A DNA stretch of 64,000 nt from contig JAQRGA010000049.1 in the NCBI GenBank assembly GCA_029237695.1, positions 62,001 to 126,000 on the forward strand, given 5' to 3'. The first letter of the stretch is position 1. Every line of letters begins with the position of its first letter. Position numbers and translations under genes: made by a program. The stretch is from Conchocele bisecta. Taxonomy: Eukaryota; Mollusca; Bivalvia; Lucinida; Thyasiridae. Under the pieces are notes generated by a model. That model made no database searches, was not told the DNA's origin, and saw only the letters and a program-made list of their open reading frames with translations. Below are positions 18,601 through 31,040 of the stretch, in pieces.

Positions 18601-19595
18601 CTTGAAGTGCTCTTCGACCTTCTTAATATCTTCCAGGGGAATTCCCTTACTATCCGGTCCGTTATCGTGACAGAGATATTCGCGAGCCATACCTCGTGCC
18701 TTCTCACAACATCGGTCTGGTCTCCCTCAACGGTGGATGGCTATGCACCTAAACAGACACAAGTAGTCGTCGTACGTGTCGACGGAATACATTCCCTTTT
18801 TCTGTCTTAACCAGTCTTGGAGTTTTCCCGCTCCCATGAGAAGTTATTGAGCGTCGATGATCATCTTCATCTCGACCGATATCCAACGAACGAAGGTCCA
18901 TTTTGTGTTTGGTCTATCAACTTTGTCGATGTCCATTCGACCTTTCCCTCTATCAGTTATCCAACTCTCCGCTTTGGAAATCTCGTTTATCGACGGACTA
19001 CCCTTTGATTATTTGTGATAGATCATCGTTTCGTCGTTCTCGATGTTCCTAATACGATACGAGCACGAATATACCTCAGATAACACGCCGTGGTCATCTC
19101 TGGGCGAATTTTATTCATTATGCGATTAGCGATCTCCCCATCTACCCCCCTCTCGAAATTCCATACTATCTTCCTCCTACCCCTATCAACAGTTTCCCTA
19201 ACTTCGGCTTCTTCGGCGAGAATCCTGGGACCCTCCTCCACCAAAGCTCTGGCGATATCTCTCCTCCTCTTAGGAGGTCTCCCCACCAACCCTTGATAAA
19301 TCTTATTGTAACACGCCTTGCATAGGGGTTTTCTACGTGCGCTGGGATCTTCTTTTACACGCTGCGCGTAAGCGATGGCACGCAGACTGGCCGTCGTCTC
19401 GTTCTCCAATTTCTCGGAGCGTTTTTCGGGGTCGGCGGGCAGTCGTCCGGTCGAAACCGCACGCCGCAGCCTCTCCTCGTAGACGATGGCTCGCGCGTCA
19501 CTTATCCTATCTGTTATATCTTTCTTGACTCTCAAACCTTTTAGGGAAATTCCCCAACTCTTAGCTTGCTCTCTCATTTGCTTTATGGTAGACAT
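15659..19595 (-). pseudogene. Protein-primed family B DNA polymerase of Polinton A (many stops)
   Basis: Spans ~1,310 codons from ATG 19595 to TAG at 15659..15661. In order: a helical N-terminal region (19595..19023); a block typical of Polinton polymerases (LPxWL, DTYDDYLCLFRC) that has several stops in A (18541..19022); a C2H2-type finger (CTGCQQRFTKSCNMHRHATTC pattern near 18370..18435); a Vsr-like nuclease motif (FQFHGCYWHGC near 18100); Exo I YDFEAYLD (~17900); Exo III YNDLDVGPFL; polymerase motif A YDANALYL (~16895); motif B region KLVGNACCGK (~16380); motif C MDTDSMYF (~16090). Breaks include a frameshift near 17175 and TAG at 16201. It would copy the element from terminal-protein-primed ends. 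Both copies are broken. Confidence 0.92.
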
Positions 19596-19900
19596 TATAC
19601 TGAGTATAACCAATACATTTTTGTCTTCAATAGGGTGTAAGTTTATATTTTATTTGTAATAAATGTATGACAGATTGTTGTAATATACTTAGTATAACTT
19701 ATGGATAACTTGTCTTTAATAGGGTATCAGTTTATATTTGTGACAGATTGCTGTAATATACTGAGTATAACTTATGGATTTCTTATCTTTAATAGGGTGT
19801 CAGTTGTTATTTTATTCGTAATAAATGTATGACAGATTGCTATATATATATACTGAGTATAACATAGGGATTCTTATCTCTAATAGGGTGTATCTTCTCA
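19596..19900. repeat. Four subterminal repeats upstream of PolB (copy A)
   Basis: The near-palindrome ATACTGAGTATAAC recurs at about 19598, 19685, 19758 and 19850 (spacings ~88, 73 and 92 bp). Each copy is accompanied by TTTAATAGGGTGTCAG and TGTATGACAGATTG. On the minus strand the last copy reads TTATACTCAGTATA directly into the PolB ATG. Copy B has the same four units with mirrored spacing, so this is probably the PolB promoter and/or an end-recognition array. Confidence 0.8.
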
Positions 19901-19951
19901 TGTCATAAATATATGGTCTCGCGGTTGATGAAAAATATGGTCCATTCTTCT

Positions 19952-20092
19952 CATACATACCCGCCGAACAGTGGGGGAAATCCAAGTAGTATATAAGAGT
20001 CACAAATGATACCACCATGCGGTGGGGGGCACCGCGCGTTAGCCGGTGCCTTTCAGAGGGTGGTGGTATCATTGTGACTCTTATATACTATT
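19952..20092. repeat. Right terminal inverted repeat of Polinton A
   Basis: Inverse of 4153..4294. The outer 108 bp (19985..20092) folds back on itself as at the left end, with the same stem and loop text. The outermost residues read ACTATT rather than ACTACT, one mismatch to the left end. The sequence inside it (CATGTCATAAATATATGGTCTCGCGG) matches the subterminal sequence of copy B. Confidence 0.9.
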
Positions 20093-20974
20093 TTTCGACA
20101 TGTGGCAACAAGACGTATATGGATGTTCAATAGATATAATTATATCGACTGGTGTAAATAAGATCAATGCTAGTGATTAAATAACATAGTTATTGCAGTA
20201 TTAAAATATTAAAATGAGTTTCACAGGCATCTTATAATGAACATGTAACAGTACAATGCTTTATGATATTCGAAAACTGGTTAGTGCTATGCGATACATT
20301 TATGTCGTTAACATCATGTTCGTGAAATCCGCTCAGTGAAAATAAAAAAATGGTCTGATGGAGTAGAGTATTTTTATACGTAATTATATATACTTCGCTA
20401 ACACTTAAGTGCGCATGAAGGTATGTCTGTAATATTTCTATGTCAGTGGGAAAAAACAACGTTTACTGTTCAATTTTGATCATTTTGGATTTATATGCAT
20501 ACTTTCTCAAGTAATAAATATCTATTTAAGTAGCATAAGCTTGTATTTCACGTATAAAATATAATCCCATACCAATACACAAAGAAATGGTCATATAAAA
20601 TAGTTATATATATTATTTAGTGTGGTGGGGTAAGGTTGTGATGTATTGGCGGCCATTTTGGATTTTTGCGATTATTCTGAATGAAAATGTTCTAGTTCGA
20701 TTGTACGTAAATCACAAATACCAATTGCAATGTTTTCATTACATTTTACAGCATGTACATGCGATTCTCTGGCAGTTTTATGTAAATGTTTGCAAAACAG
20801 CCCTTTTACGGGCAGAAATGTTTCTGTCCACTTATAGGGGCATAGAAACTTTACACGAAGACTTATAAATTGATATCATGCGGAAATGATATGCGGGGAT
20901 ATATACCTTTCAAGAAAACATAGTGGCAATTTGCCCCCCCCCCAGGTGGTAATGGTGACCCCTCCTGGCTCACC
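20093..20974. other. Non-coding flank of Polinton A
   Basis: No gene seen. Contains a GGCGGCCATTTTGGAT motif near 20650 matching the motif family left of Polinton A, and otherwise AT-rich sequence. Confidence 0.4.
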
Positions 20975-23330
20975 AACTAAATTGAGAGCCTTGTTTGACA
21001 ACCTTTTTCACTTGAAAACAAATATGATAAATTACCATTATTAAGATACAACTTGCGTCTTTATAACATAGCGATACCCATTGAATACGTGATTTACCGA
21101 AGTTGAGATGTTTTAAGCAGTTAATTATGCATTTATTGTTTAAATTTTCGAACGCTTTTTCACAATCTGCAAATAATATTAAGTCCAGGTTTATTTCTTT
21201 TGTTCGCTTCATCAAATAATTCAACGAGTGTTAGCACATTTTCTCCAATATAGCGTCCTATTATGAAACCAGTCTGATTGACATTAATTAGTGAATTTAA
21301 TATTTTTTTTATTCTGTTAGCTATTACTTTTGTTGCTGTTTTGTAATATACATTTAAAAGTTAACATTGGTCTGTAATGTTTAATGTTAAGTGTGTTTTT
21401 GTCCGTTTTTAGCAATAAAGTAATTATTCTTTGCCTTCGTAATTCTGTCAAAGCTCCATTCTCAAAAGAATAATTGATTTAATGTATGTAATATTGTTTT
21501 TCCAGTAAAATTGCTTGGCATTCATATTCGTTTATGAGACCTTCAAATGATTGTGTTTCAACTGCGTTCAGTTTCTGTTCTATCGAGTTTAGTTGTATCT
21601 TCGCAGTAACTACTTTCATAATATTGTTTAACATGATTTAAAATATGAATATGATTTGATTATGTTATCTATTTTCGGCTGTTTGATAGTTCGTTCTTCT
21701 GACTTTTTAAAAAATAAATTAGAAAGCTTTTTTTTCAACACCTTCTACCCATTCAGCTTTTGATCCGAGGAGCAGCCTTTTAGTTTTTTATGTAATTATT
21801 TCATTAAGTTTAATTTGTTCATGTTTGAGACTATCTGCTATATCTTGATTGGCTTGATTTTCAGATACTTGTTTTTCTAGTTGTGTTATTCAGTTTCAAT
21901 GTTCTTTTCATTTTCTCTTTGCTTTTTCTTTATTGTATTTGTATATTTTATTGCTTCATTTCGTAATGAACCTTTTATTAACTCGCACATAGTATTTAGA
22001 TTGCATTCAGTAGTATTTGTGTTAGTTTCTTGGATTGCGGTTTTCAGCTGCTATTTAAATTATGTTTGTTAATACTATACTATTGTTCAGTTTAAAATAG
22101 CCATGGCCTCTAACTGTTTCACATAAGTTTAAAGTTAAGGTGATCACTGAGTGGTCAGATAGGAATCAGGGTATTTTATGTCACACTTGGTGACCGCCTT
22201 TCTTACTTTAATTTCATGTTTTTGATAAAGGCCACTGACCCATATCAACAATACTTTGTATATACAAAGTACACACATGGAGTTGGTGACATTACTTCGC
22301 TGCAATAATTTACAGAAAGTCACATTTTTTGCACATACTGTCCATTAATCCATTAAGGCATCCAAAAAAATTCAGCTACTGTCTTTGTTATTGTATGGTA
22401 ATACTATCGTAGTATTTCATATGGTACAACACTTAAAGTATCATAGTATTAAGTAAAGTGCGGGTAAGATTGGTGATAAGTTTTTGGTGAGAACTGAGAA
22501 AAACTCATAGATACCAATCTACCATTAGTTACATGCAGACTGTGCATCTCTTGTTTGTTAACAAAAACCATATGACTGATGCATTCTCATTTCACTTGAT
22601 ATCTATACCATACGTGAATACTCTTACACGATATCCCGTCGCTAAATATCCATTGTTCATCGTGCACGTGTACAATACTTATTTCACATCCCGTACCAAC
22701 TGCTTAACAATTGTCCATATATGCACTGGTGTCTATCTTTGTAGGTCTCTATGATCATGATAAAGGTCAAGTGTAATTTTATTGAATGTTTTGGCGAGAA
22801 GCAGGAAAAACACAAAGATCTCTCTGGTTGGAGGACAGAACATTTCAGATAACATGCGCAACTATCTTTCCTGTACATTGTTTTTCTCCTGATTCCCTAC
22901 AAAACCATCCAATCGTCCACATCCCTTACGAACTTCTGAACAATTGTCAATAACTAGTGGTTCTATTTCTTTGAAGAAATTTATATGCTCTGTATTTGGT
23001 CCATATATATTTATACGTGTGATGGTCGAATCATATATCTTATTTTTGTATGTTTGCAATTGCCCCAGAATTAATTATTTGTATTGTATTATTTCGTATG
23101 TTGGAGTTATATTTAGTAAAATTCCAATACATTTACTGTTAGACCTGTCTCAATTAATAAATAGTTCATGACCCCATTGCATTTGCCACATGTCTTTATT
23201 TTCATGGGTACAGTGAAGTTCTTGTAAGAAACATATTGAAAACCAATTTTGTTTCAGCCAGCTAAATATCTAAATATCAACTAAATTCAGCTAACTAAAT
23301 GTTCGTTTAACCTGATTTCTAAGCCCATTA
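20975..23330 (-). mobile_element. Tx1/L1-like LINE fragment A (endonuclease to RT, decayed)
   Basis: A minus-strand non-LTR retrotransposon remnant. Near 23160..23230 a shifted frame reads FLQELHCT...QWG, and at 22940..23040 ITRINIYGPNTEHINFF with VIDNCSEV; both are apurinic-type endonuclease segments. At 20975..21224 is reverse transcriptase (LILFADCEKAFENLNNKCI, ending in VKQGS). The RT palm motif (F/Y-ADD), C-terminal domain and 3' end are missing, so the copy is cut at 20975. Between the two domains only short frames survive. The family is similar to LINE B below. Confidence 0.6.
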
Positions 23331-24040
23331 ACAATAAAGCTACATAGGTGTATATCAATCATTTTGTTTGTGTGGGTATATCTGATGTATGTTCAAAACC
23401 GTATGGTTAATACCGATTCATATTTAATGCATGCTTGACCCAGACTTGTGCTGCTATATGCACGGTAATGGGGTAAAATATATGGCAGGGGATACTAGAG
23501 GTTTCATATAAGGGGAGAGACTGTGTTGCAATTGATATGCATATTCGGATAGGAAAGTGTGGTTATCGGGTGATGGCTAGCATATATATTGTATGCTTAG
23601 TGAAAAGATCTCTCATGGCCGGGCTGTATTTCCATATTCCACTAGCATTGTCCATACCTATTGACCTGTATTACGATCATTACAGACGTTATGCTGTTGA
23701 TAAGTAGAATCCACTGTGACATGATAAATAAAGACTAATTATATATAAAACCTTTTAGTTCTTACTCCGTCAGAGTAATTTTATATTTCACTACTGCGAT
23801 AATATGATGTGAAAGTATTCTGAATAAATATGACTAAAAATCAGCAATTACAGGCACGTATCTGAAAATTGACTTCAGTGACATCAACAACGAATCCGCC
23901 GGGTTATTTCATAATTTGAAGATATACATACAACAACAACAATAAATGCGTTTAGCGTTTATTGTTCTGTTCAATCAACTATTCAGTTTATGCTATGTGG
24001 AATACAAAAATGCCGTCTTTATGACACCGCAACGATAGTA
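23331..24040. other. Non-coding stretch
   Basis: I see no gene, RNA or clear repeat here; the sequence is AT-rich with short low-complexity runs (CAACAACAACAATAA near 23933). Confidence 0.3.
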
Positions 24041-24059
24041 GTCGGTGGCATATACTGTT

Positions 24060-24560
24060 TACCCTGTCCGTGCGTCCGTATGTCCGTCTGTCTATCTGTC
24101 AGTAGATATTTCTCAGTGTCAGGCGAACTACTTCTACAGTTATTTGACCGAGTCTCTTCATATTCGGTATACATCCCCACCATCAAGTGCAGGAGTGCGT
24201 AACGTAAACATTTTCGCTGTCCTACCAATTCATCGGCAGTTATACCACTTTTCTATCTGAAAATATTGTTTCTTCCTTGTCCGGTGAACTACTTCTACAG
24301 TTGTTGGCCAATTCTCTTCATACTCGGTGTGCATCCCAACCATCAAGTGTAGGAGTGCGTAACGTATACATGTTGGCTGTCCCATCGACCCATCCGCAGC
24401 TAAGCCCCTTTTTTCCAATCTGAAACTATTTTTTTCCTTGCACGTGCAGGAAGGAGTGTGGAACATATGAATTTTCGCTGTCCCACCAATCCATTCACAG
24501 TTATGCCCCTTTTTAGACTCTGAACATAATGTTTTTTCCCAATCACTCACTCAATGATTG
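24060..24560. repeat. Two-and-a-half copies of a ~165-bp tandem repeat
   Basis: The block beginning GAACTACTTCTACAGTT recurs at about 24126 and 24290, each followed by a TCTTCATA..TCGGT stretch, CCACCATCAAGTG-like text and GGAGTGCGTAACGTA. A third partial copy starts near 24450 with AGGAGTGTGGAACATATG. A GTCCGT/CTGTCTGT microsatellite precedes the array. Confidence 0.7.
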
Positions 24561-24674
24561 ATGTTGCATTCATGAATGCTCAACATCGGTGGCATTTTCT
24601 TTTACAAACAATGTTCTAGTATTTAGGTGTGTACGTTAAAAGTGACGTCATATATTTTTGCAAGATGCTTTTTA

Positions 24675-24830
24675 TGCCCCCTATGCGACAGCAAGGGGGA
24701 GGGGCACATTGCGTTGCTATTGAGGTTCCATAATTCCGTCGGTACGTCCGTCCGTACGTATGTCCGTACGTCCGTCCGTCCGTCCGTGTACATTTACGTC
24801 GTAAAGTTTGTAAGATTTTCTCCAACATGT
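24675..24830. repeat. Dispersed repeat with (TCCG)n-type microsatellite
   Basis: GCCCCCTATGCGACAGCAAGG is followed by a run of GTCCGTACGTCCGTCCG variants (about 24735..24790), then a T-rich stretch and an ATTACGCGAATGATTGCTTC phrase like those in the nearby satellite. Similar composite repeats are common in bivalve genomes, in my experience of such sequences. Confidence 0.55.
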
Positions 24831-25734
24831 AATATCTTCAATATTACGCGAATGATTGCTTCAATACTTGGACACCTGAAAATTTGTCACACACTCGTAT
24901 CATCATTAACTTCGAAATGTCGCTGAAACAGTTAACCCATTTTGTTACGTCAAACAGTGTGTAAGAGTGTCTCCAACATATTCCGATTTATGTAATATGT
25001 TGATAGTTCATTTACCTGAATATTTGTGACGCAATCACACCACAAATGATATGACCTTGACCTTTGTGATCTTCAAAATGTTCTAAAACTCTTAGCCATT
25101 TTCTTACGTCGAAAGTTTGTAAGACTGTCTCAAATGACTTTGAAATTTGTGTAAATCTCTAGTTAGTTAGAGTCCAGTATACCATGGGGGCATATCCATG
25201 TTTTGCAAACATAATGTCTTATCTAGCTTGCTTTGAAAATAAGGTTTGAGTTGACAAATGGATGTACTTGATATAAGCAAACAAAACATCTGTATATTGT
25301 TCCCGGACAGGTCGACTTCATTATTTTGCACGATATGCGTTAGTGAGTCCCGAACTATATTTTTAAGAGCGTGTGGGGATTAAAAACTGGAAATTAACTT
25401 TATGTGGCCTTAGATAACGTTTGTTTTATGAAAACAACACAACGATACTATGACTGAAAATCCCCCACAAATGTGTTCATTGATTGGGTGGGGTGGAGAT
25501 CGGGGTGGGGTAACATGAAGTGGGTGTTGACAATCTGCGGATCCACAGATCCACACAATCTTATCCTTTTGATACCATAAAATAAGTGATTGAACATTCC
25601 ACAACTATTGCAAACATTATCGCTTCGGTGCATGTGACACACCACGATACACTTGGGGATATTGCATATTTGACCAGTGTAATTATTGTCGCGCCTGTAT
25701 TAGTAGAAGGCGCGACTATAGACGCCCCCTTTTC

Positions 25735-25744
25735 CGTCGTCGTC

Positions 25745-25801
<57 letters not shown>

Positions 25802-25806
25802 CGCGT
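25735..25806. repeat. (CGT/GTC)n trinucleotide microsatellite
   Basis: About 20 consecutive GTC units with CCGCGTC interruptions at both ends. The long valine or threonine open frames over it are artefacts. Confidence 0.95.
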
Positions 25807-26878
25807 AAACAATGTCAAAAGGTTTGTACAAGTTTCTTCATCATGATATAACCACCAATGACATGACATTGACTTTTGGGAACTTCAAAATGGTGCTGAA
25901 ACACCTAGCCATTTTTTTACGTCTACAAGTTTGTAAAACGTTGTCAAATGACTTTGAAATTTGGGAAAATTTAAAGTTTTCTTGTTTACACACACTATCT
26001 GGTTAGTGACCAGTATGGGGGCATATCCATACTTTACAAACAAAATGTATAGTTTTATGTCAAAAAGTTTGTACATGTATCTTCATCATGATATAAAATT
26101 AATATTACTAGATGGGTTGCTTCAATATTGGGACACTTGATATATGTGAGCATTTGGAACACGATCATTCTCCCATTAACATGACCATGTCTTTTGACCT
26201 TCACATGGTTGTGGAAACACTTAGCCATTTTCTTACTCTTAAATGTGTGAACAAGTTGCTTAATCATGATATGACTTTAATATTACTAAATGGATTGCTT
26301 CAATATTGGGACAATTGACACATGTGACCACTTGGATCACACTCATGCCCCCAATAACATGACATTGACATTTCAACCTTCACATTGTTGTGAAAACACT
26401 TAGCCATTTTTTACGTCAACAAGCTTGTAAAGGTTTCTTTACCATCATATAACTTTAATAAGACTTGATGGGTTGTTTCAACATTTGGATGCTTGATATA
26501 TGAAAGTATGTGGAACACACTAATGCCGCCATGAACATGACCTTGGCACTTTAGCGGAAGGCTCGCCTATAATCGCCGCTTTTTCCGTTGTTGTCGTCCG
26601 CTTCGTCGTCCGAAATGTCAGCATCAACAAATGTCAGAAACACTTAGCCATTGTGTTTGCTTCAAAAGGTTTGCACAAGCTTCGTCATCATGGTATAACT
26701 TTAATATTATTTGACTGATTGCTTCAACATTTGGACACTTGCTACATGACATCATTCGGAAAACCATCATGCCGCCATTAACATGACATTGACATAATCA
26801 CATATTTACGGAAACACTTGGTTTGCATCCAAAAGTTTGCACAAGTTTCTTCAACATCGCATAACATTAATATTACTT
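25807..26878. repeat. Degenerate satellite array, left part
   Basis: Tandem, diverged units of roughly 170-250 bp. Each contains variants of TGGATTGCTTCAATATTTGG, ATTAACATGACCTTGACC, AAACACTTAGCCATTTT, GTTTGTACAAGTTTCTTC and TCATGATATAACTTTAATAT. The same array continues at 33708. The two parts were one array before LINE B inserted. Confidence 0.85.
26867..26878. repeat. Target-site duplication of LINE B (left copy)
   Basis: TTAATATTACTT, repeated exactly at 33708..33719 on the other side of the insert. The satellite consensus has this phrase once per unit at this place. Confidence 0.7.
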
Positions 26879-27246
26879 TTTTATTTATTTTTTGACATTT
26901 TTTATTTCACTTTTAAATACAACATGTAAATACAATATTGACTAACAATGTATGGCTTACGTGATCGCATACAGTTACACATGTACTCAATGTATTCGAA
27001 AGTAAGGTTTTTAGTAGAAAAATAGTAAGGGAGAACAGATAGAAATAGGAAAGTTGTTGCAGTAATATAGAAGGATAGCAAAAAAGTGAAAAGTGGACTA
27101 TGTGTCCATATGTGCTAGACTAGATTTATATTCGTTACATGTGTGTAGTGTGTGTGATTGACACCTGTATACAGTGCTTACAATATAAATATGTCTGAAA
27201 CCTGCCCATTTAATAATATGTTGTTACCGTTTGTCTTTTGTTGTTG

Positions 27247-30200
27247 CTATAATCTCCTCTGGTATATACTATGTCTTAAATAATTTAGAAATGGACCGAA
27301 AGCTATATCATTATTTTCATATTTACATTTAACAATGAAATATTTGGCTAATATGATTATAAAATTAAATTGGTGTGCTTTTTGTGCTTTGTCATTTATT
27401 CCTATAGAAATACTTTGGAAATTTACGACATATGTTATATTTTTTTCAATTAAATATGTCCGCAGCTGTGACCACACATGTTGTACATGGGGACATTCCC
27501 AAAACAAATGTTTTATATTTTCAACATACATAGAACAAAAATCGCACAAACTGCTATTAATTAAGTTACAGCGATAACGTAATGTATTTGTTCCAATAAT
27601 TATCATTAAGTATTTGTATATGAAATTACGCAATACGCAATCTATAGTACAGTTGAAATGTAACATGTACATTTGTTTCCAATTAGGGTTAGTATCCGGA
27701 AATTCATGTATCCATTTTGGCTCAGCTTTTATATGTTTCATTTTTTTATTTTTGTTTGCATCGTGTATAGTATTTTATTAACGTATTTGCTTTTCTGTAA
27801 TTTTGACTGAAGTGTTTCTGAAGGTTGTATCGCGTTGGTGTGTTCTGTTTTGACTATATCCTTCCACAGTGGACTTATATTATTTAATATACTTTGATAT
27901 TTCATAAAATCATCATTTCTTATATTTCTTATATTGAACATTTCTTGCAATGTACTTAATGCCCTTATCATACTAGTTCCTATCAAATATAGGTTTGTTT
28001 TGATGTTTTATATATTAGAGTTATTCCAAATAATTTATTTAGATACTGTGCCTGTTTGAGGGGAATAGTTTATGCCCAAGATTTCAAAACATTATTTAAA
28101 ACCGTGTTGTGTTCACCTATGTATTGTGTGTCTTCTGGTTTCAAGTTGCATTCAAAGATAAACATCCCACCATATCTTTCAAGTATTTTTTCATAAATTG
28201 CTTTCCATTTCCCTATGTTGGTTGAATCGCATATTCTTTTCACCCATGAAGCTCTTACAGAAGTTATAAAACTATCAATGTCTTAGCAATTTTGTCCACC
28301 TTTTTCATAAGATTGAATTATTGTATTTCGTTTAACTTTATCAGGCTTGTTGTCCCATACAGATTGAAATAACTTAGTTCTAATTCGTTTTATTATATTT
28401 TCTGGTGGATCATGTAAAACTGTCAATGGATATATCAATTTTGGGACGGCAAACGTCTTTATAACCGTAATTTTTCCAAGTAAGCTTAACTTTCTGCGTT
28501 TCCATCGGTCAAGACACTGTTCAAATTCTAATATTTTTGGTAAAACATTATGTTCATGAGTAGCACTTCTATAGTTCAGGAATGTGATGCCTAAGGCTTT
28601 TGAACTGTGTGAGGTCCAATAATGATTTTTTTGGTGCAGAATATGATATATGTATGTTTTAAAGCACCTACTCTCATTACTGTTTGAGGCCGGAAATCTT
28701 ACTGAACTCATCTATTATGTATATTAACTTTTCAAAGGATTTTTGCGTACCGTTTGTCATAAAAGTTGCATCATCAGCAAACATTGTATTTTTTAGCTCT
28801 ATATCACCGATTTTGACTCCAGTTATATCTGCATCGTTGATGATAGATTTTGATAATATTTCAATGGCCATAATAAAGAAATACGGGGATAACTGACAAC
28901 CCTGGCGTACACCTCTATTTATTGAAAATAAATCTGATAAGTACCCATTATTTGTTACACAACTTTTGGCATCAGAGTAAAACAGTTTTAACCAATTCAG
29001 TATATCGGTGCCAAAATTGAAATATTCCATTACTTTTAAAAGGTATATATGTTCAACAGTAGCAAATGCTTTTTCGAAGTCTGAACAAAAAATAGACCTG
29101 GTGCATCAGTTTCGTTTAGTTGCTCTATCGTTTCATAGAGAGCTATAATGTTTTCTCCTATATATCTTCCCTTAAGAAACCCAGTTTGTGAATAATCTAT
29201 TATTGTCGGTAGGGCTTTTTTAATTCGATTTGCAATGGCCTTTGTTGCTATTTTGTAATCAACGTTAAGTAATGATATGGGTCTCCAATTTGTTAATATT
29301 GATAAGTTTCTGTCCTTCTTAGGTAGGTATTAATGTTATTATTCCTTGTTTTTGCAATTTGCTTAGTGACCCGTTTGCTTATGAATAGTTAAAAGAATCT
29401 GTATAGTGTCGTTTTATATTATTCCAAAATATTTTGAAAAATTCTAGTCAGACCGTCTGAGCCCGGGCTTTTATTATTTTTCTTTTCTTTTAAGGCAATG
29501 CTACATTCATATTCAGAAAGGTTACCTTCGCATAACTGTTTATTTTCTTCAGATAATATATTCAGATCGTTATTATTTGTAAAGAACTTGTAATTATTAT
29601 TTTCAACATCTTTGTTTGTATACAGCTTTTTATAGTATTCATTTTGCTCATGTAATATTTCTTTATTTTTTGTAACAGTTTTTCCATTCACATTTAAACA
29701 AACTATTGTTTTATTTTCTGATCTTTTCTTTTCTAAATTAGCAAAATATTTAGTATTCTTTTCGTTACCCTCTATATATTCCGCTTTTGATCGTAGCATA
29801 CACCCTTTCACTTTCTTTTCATGAATGTCTTCTAGCGTTTCTTTTTTAGAATTTAATTCTGTTAACGGTTTGAAAAGTAGACTGTTATTTAATTTAAAGT
29901 AGTCAGGCCCCCTTTCATTGCAATGTGTACTATCGAATGTGTACTATCGACATACATATACTATCGAATGGTCTGACTTGATACCTGTAGTGATTTTGCT
30001 TTTCGTTATTCGGTTCATTATATTCTCAGATATTAAAAAGTAGTCTAAACGGCAGAATATTGGGGGTTTTGTATTTGAATGCAATGTGCATTTTTTTATA
30101 TTAGGATTAAGGATTCTCCAGATATCATGTAAATTATATTTGTTCATGATTGACAATTTTGTATTATGCTCAGTTCTACCATTTTCTTATCTAGGTCAGG

Positions 30201-30639
30201 ATCTAAAATGATATGGAAGTCTCCGCCTATTATTAGAGTATCAAGTTCCACATATTCTATATATGTCTCGATATTTTGATAAAATTGAAGACTGTTTTCA
30301 TTAGGCCCATAAATATTTATTAATGTGTATTCCTTACCAGATACAGTTATTTTAAGAGATTGAATTCTACCGGTTATAATGTTTTCATAATGTATAGTTT
30401 CATAATCTAAACCTGGTCTAATTAGAATGCATATTCCTTCCTTAATTACTGAATTCACCACTAAAATAAGCGTCTCCACCCCATTCACTTTCCCATTGTT
30501 CTTTGTCATATATAGTAAAGTGTGCCTCTTGTATAAAACATATACCATACTCGTTTTATTTTATCCATTGGAAAAGTTGCAGTCGCTTGATTTTTGACCC
30601 TATACCCTTAACGTTGAAACTTCCTATTTTGATGTCCAT
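27247..30639 (-). pseudogene. LINE B ORF2: endonuclease - reverse transcriptase - zinc-binding C-terminus
   Basis: Starts at ATG 30639 with an apurinic-type endonuclease opening (IGSFNVKGIGSK) and continues through INIYGPNENSLQF, IIGGDFHIILD and RLDYFLIS (30548..29944). The linker (NEKNTKYFANLEKK, SPGSDGLT; 29811..29419) leads to RT. RT segments include GVRQGCQLSPYFF and FADDATFMTNG, the YADD-equivalent (29030..28677). The thumb and C-terminal part (28711..28283, 27986..27738) end in a zinc-binding motif CDFCSMYVENIKHLFWEC (27741..27247). WRPISLLN-type text near 29280 and the overall order fit the Tx1 branch of the L1 superfamily. Multiple frameshifts and stops; the element is dead or badly assembled. 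Confidence 0.8.
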
Positions 30640-30964
30640 AGTATTATATTAGGTTTACAGTTTTCATTCGATCAATCACATTACTACACTGACATATAGT
30701 TCAAAGATCTAGCACAGACGAACACAAAGAGACAGATAAGAAGGGAATATGAGAGTTGAATCAGTAATAAAATTGTGAAAAACAAGGCTCACCAAATCAC
30801 CCAGTATGTACTGCATGTATACGTGGCCTCCCACCAAGAAAGAAAACCATATGTTTTCGTCTAACATAAAATGATTATATTATTTTGTGTACGTGCACAC
30901 ATTATTGTAAGATTCTATTTTTGCAAGTGTTTATACGGTGTTTTCTTTGTCGATTAGCATATAA

Positions 30965-31040
30965 CCTGATCAGTCTGCGCGAATGCGCCGACTGATCTGG
31001 TGCAACACTCCTCGTCCACAACGTTGAATCTCCTTTCCGA
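30965..31040 (+). repeat. Dispersed CTGCGCGNATGCGC repeat, copy 1
   Basis: CTGATCAGTCTGCGCGAATG followed by a GCCGACTGATCTGGTGC segment and a pyrimidine-rich CTTTCCGAGCCGG end. It is a recurrent motif family of bivalve genomes as far as I recognise it. Copy 2 is ~820 bp downstream in the same orientation. Confidence 0.5.

Larger units (their letters stand above)
4153..20092 (+). mobile_element. Polinton/Maverick element, copy A (complete, decayed)
   Basis: This is a 15.9-kb self-synthesising DNA transposon with terminal inverted repeats at 4153..4294 and 19952..20092. It carries the Polinton hallmark set: retroviral-type integrase, protein-primed family B DNA polymerase, A32/FtsK-like ATPase, a jelly-roll capsid protein candidate, a fibre-like protein and small membrane proteins. 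Integrase and polymerase are tail to tail, as is common in the group. Flanks are AGTTCG on the left and TTTCGA on the right, so no clean 6-bp target duplication remains; GTTCG and TTTCG match at 4 of 5 positions. Many genes have stops or frameshifts, so I infer a non-autonomous fossil or a poorly polished assembly. No adenain-like maturation protease was recognised. Confidence 0.93.

Noticed and set aside
4153..20092. Prophage or bacterial gene cluster
   Set aside because: Capsid, ATPase and integrase could suggest a phage, but the protein-primed PolB/rve integrase pairing, terminal inverted repeats and surrounding LINE/LTR elements identify an animal Polinton.
20093..20098. Exact 6-bp target duplication for Polinton A
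   Set aside because: Left AGTTCG and right TTTCGA do not match exactly; only a weak GTTCG/TTTCG similarity remains, so I do not call it.
25561..25869. Poly-valine / poly-threonine open frames
   Set aside because: They are readings of the GTC microsatellite at 25735..25806.
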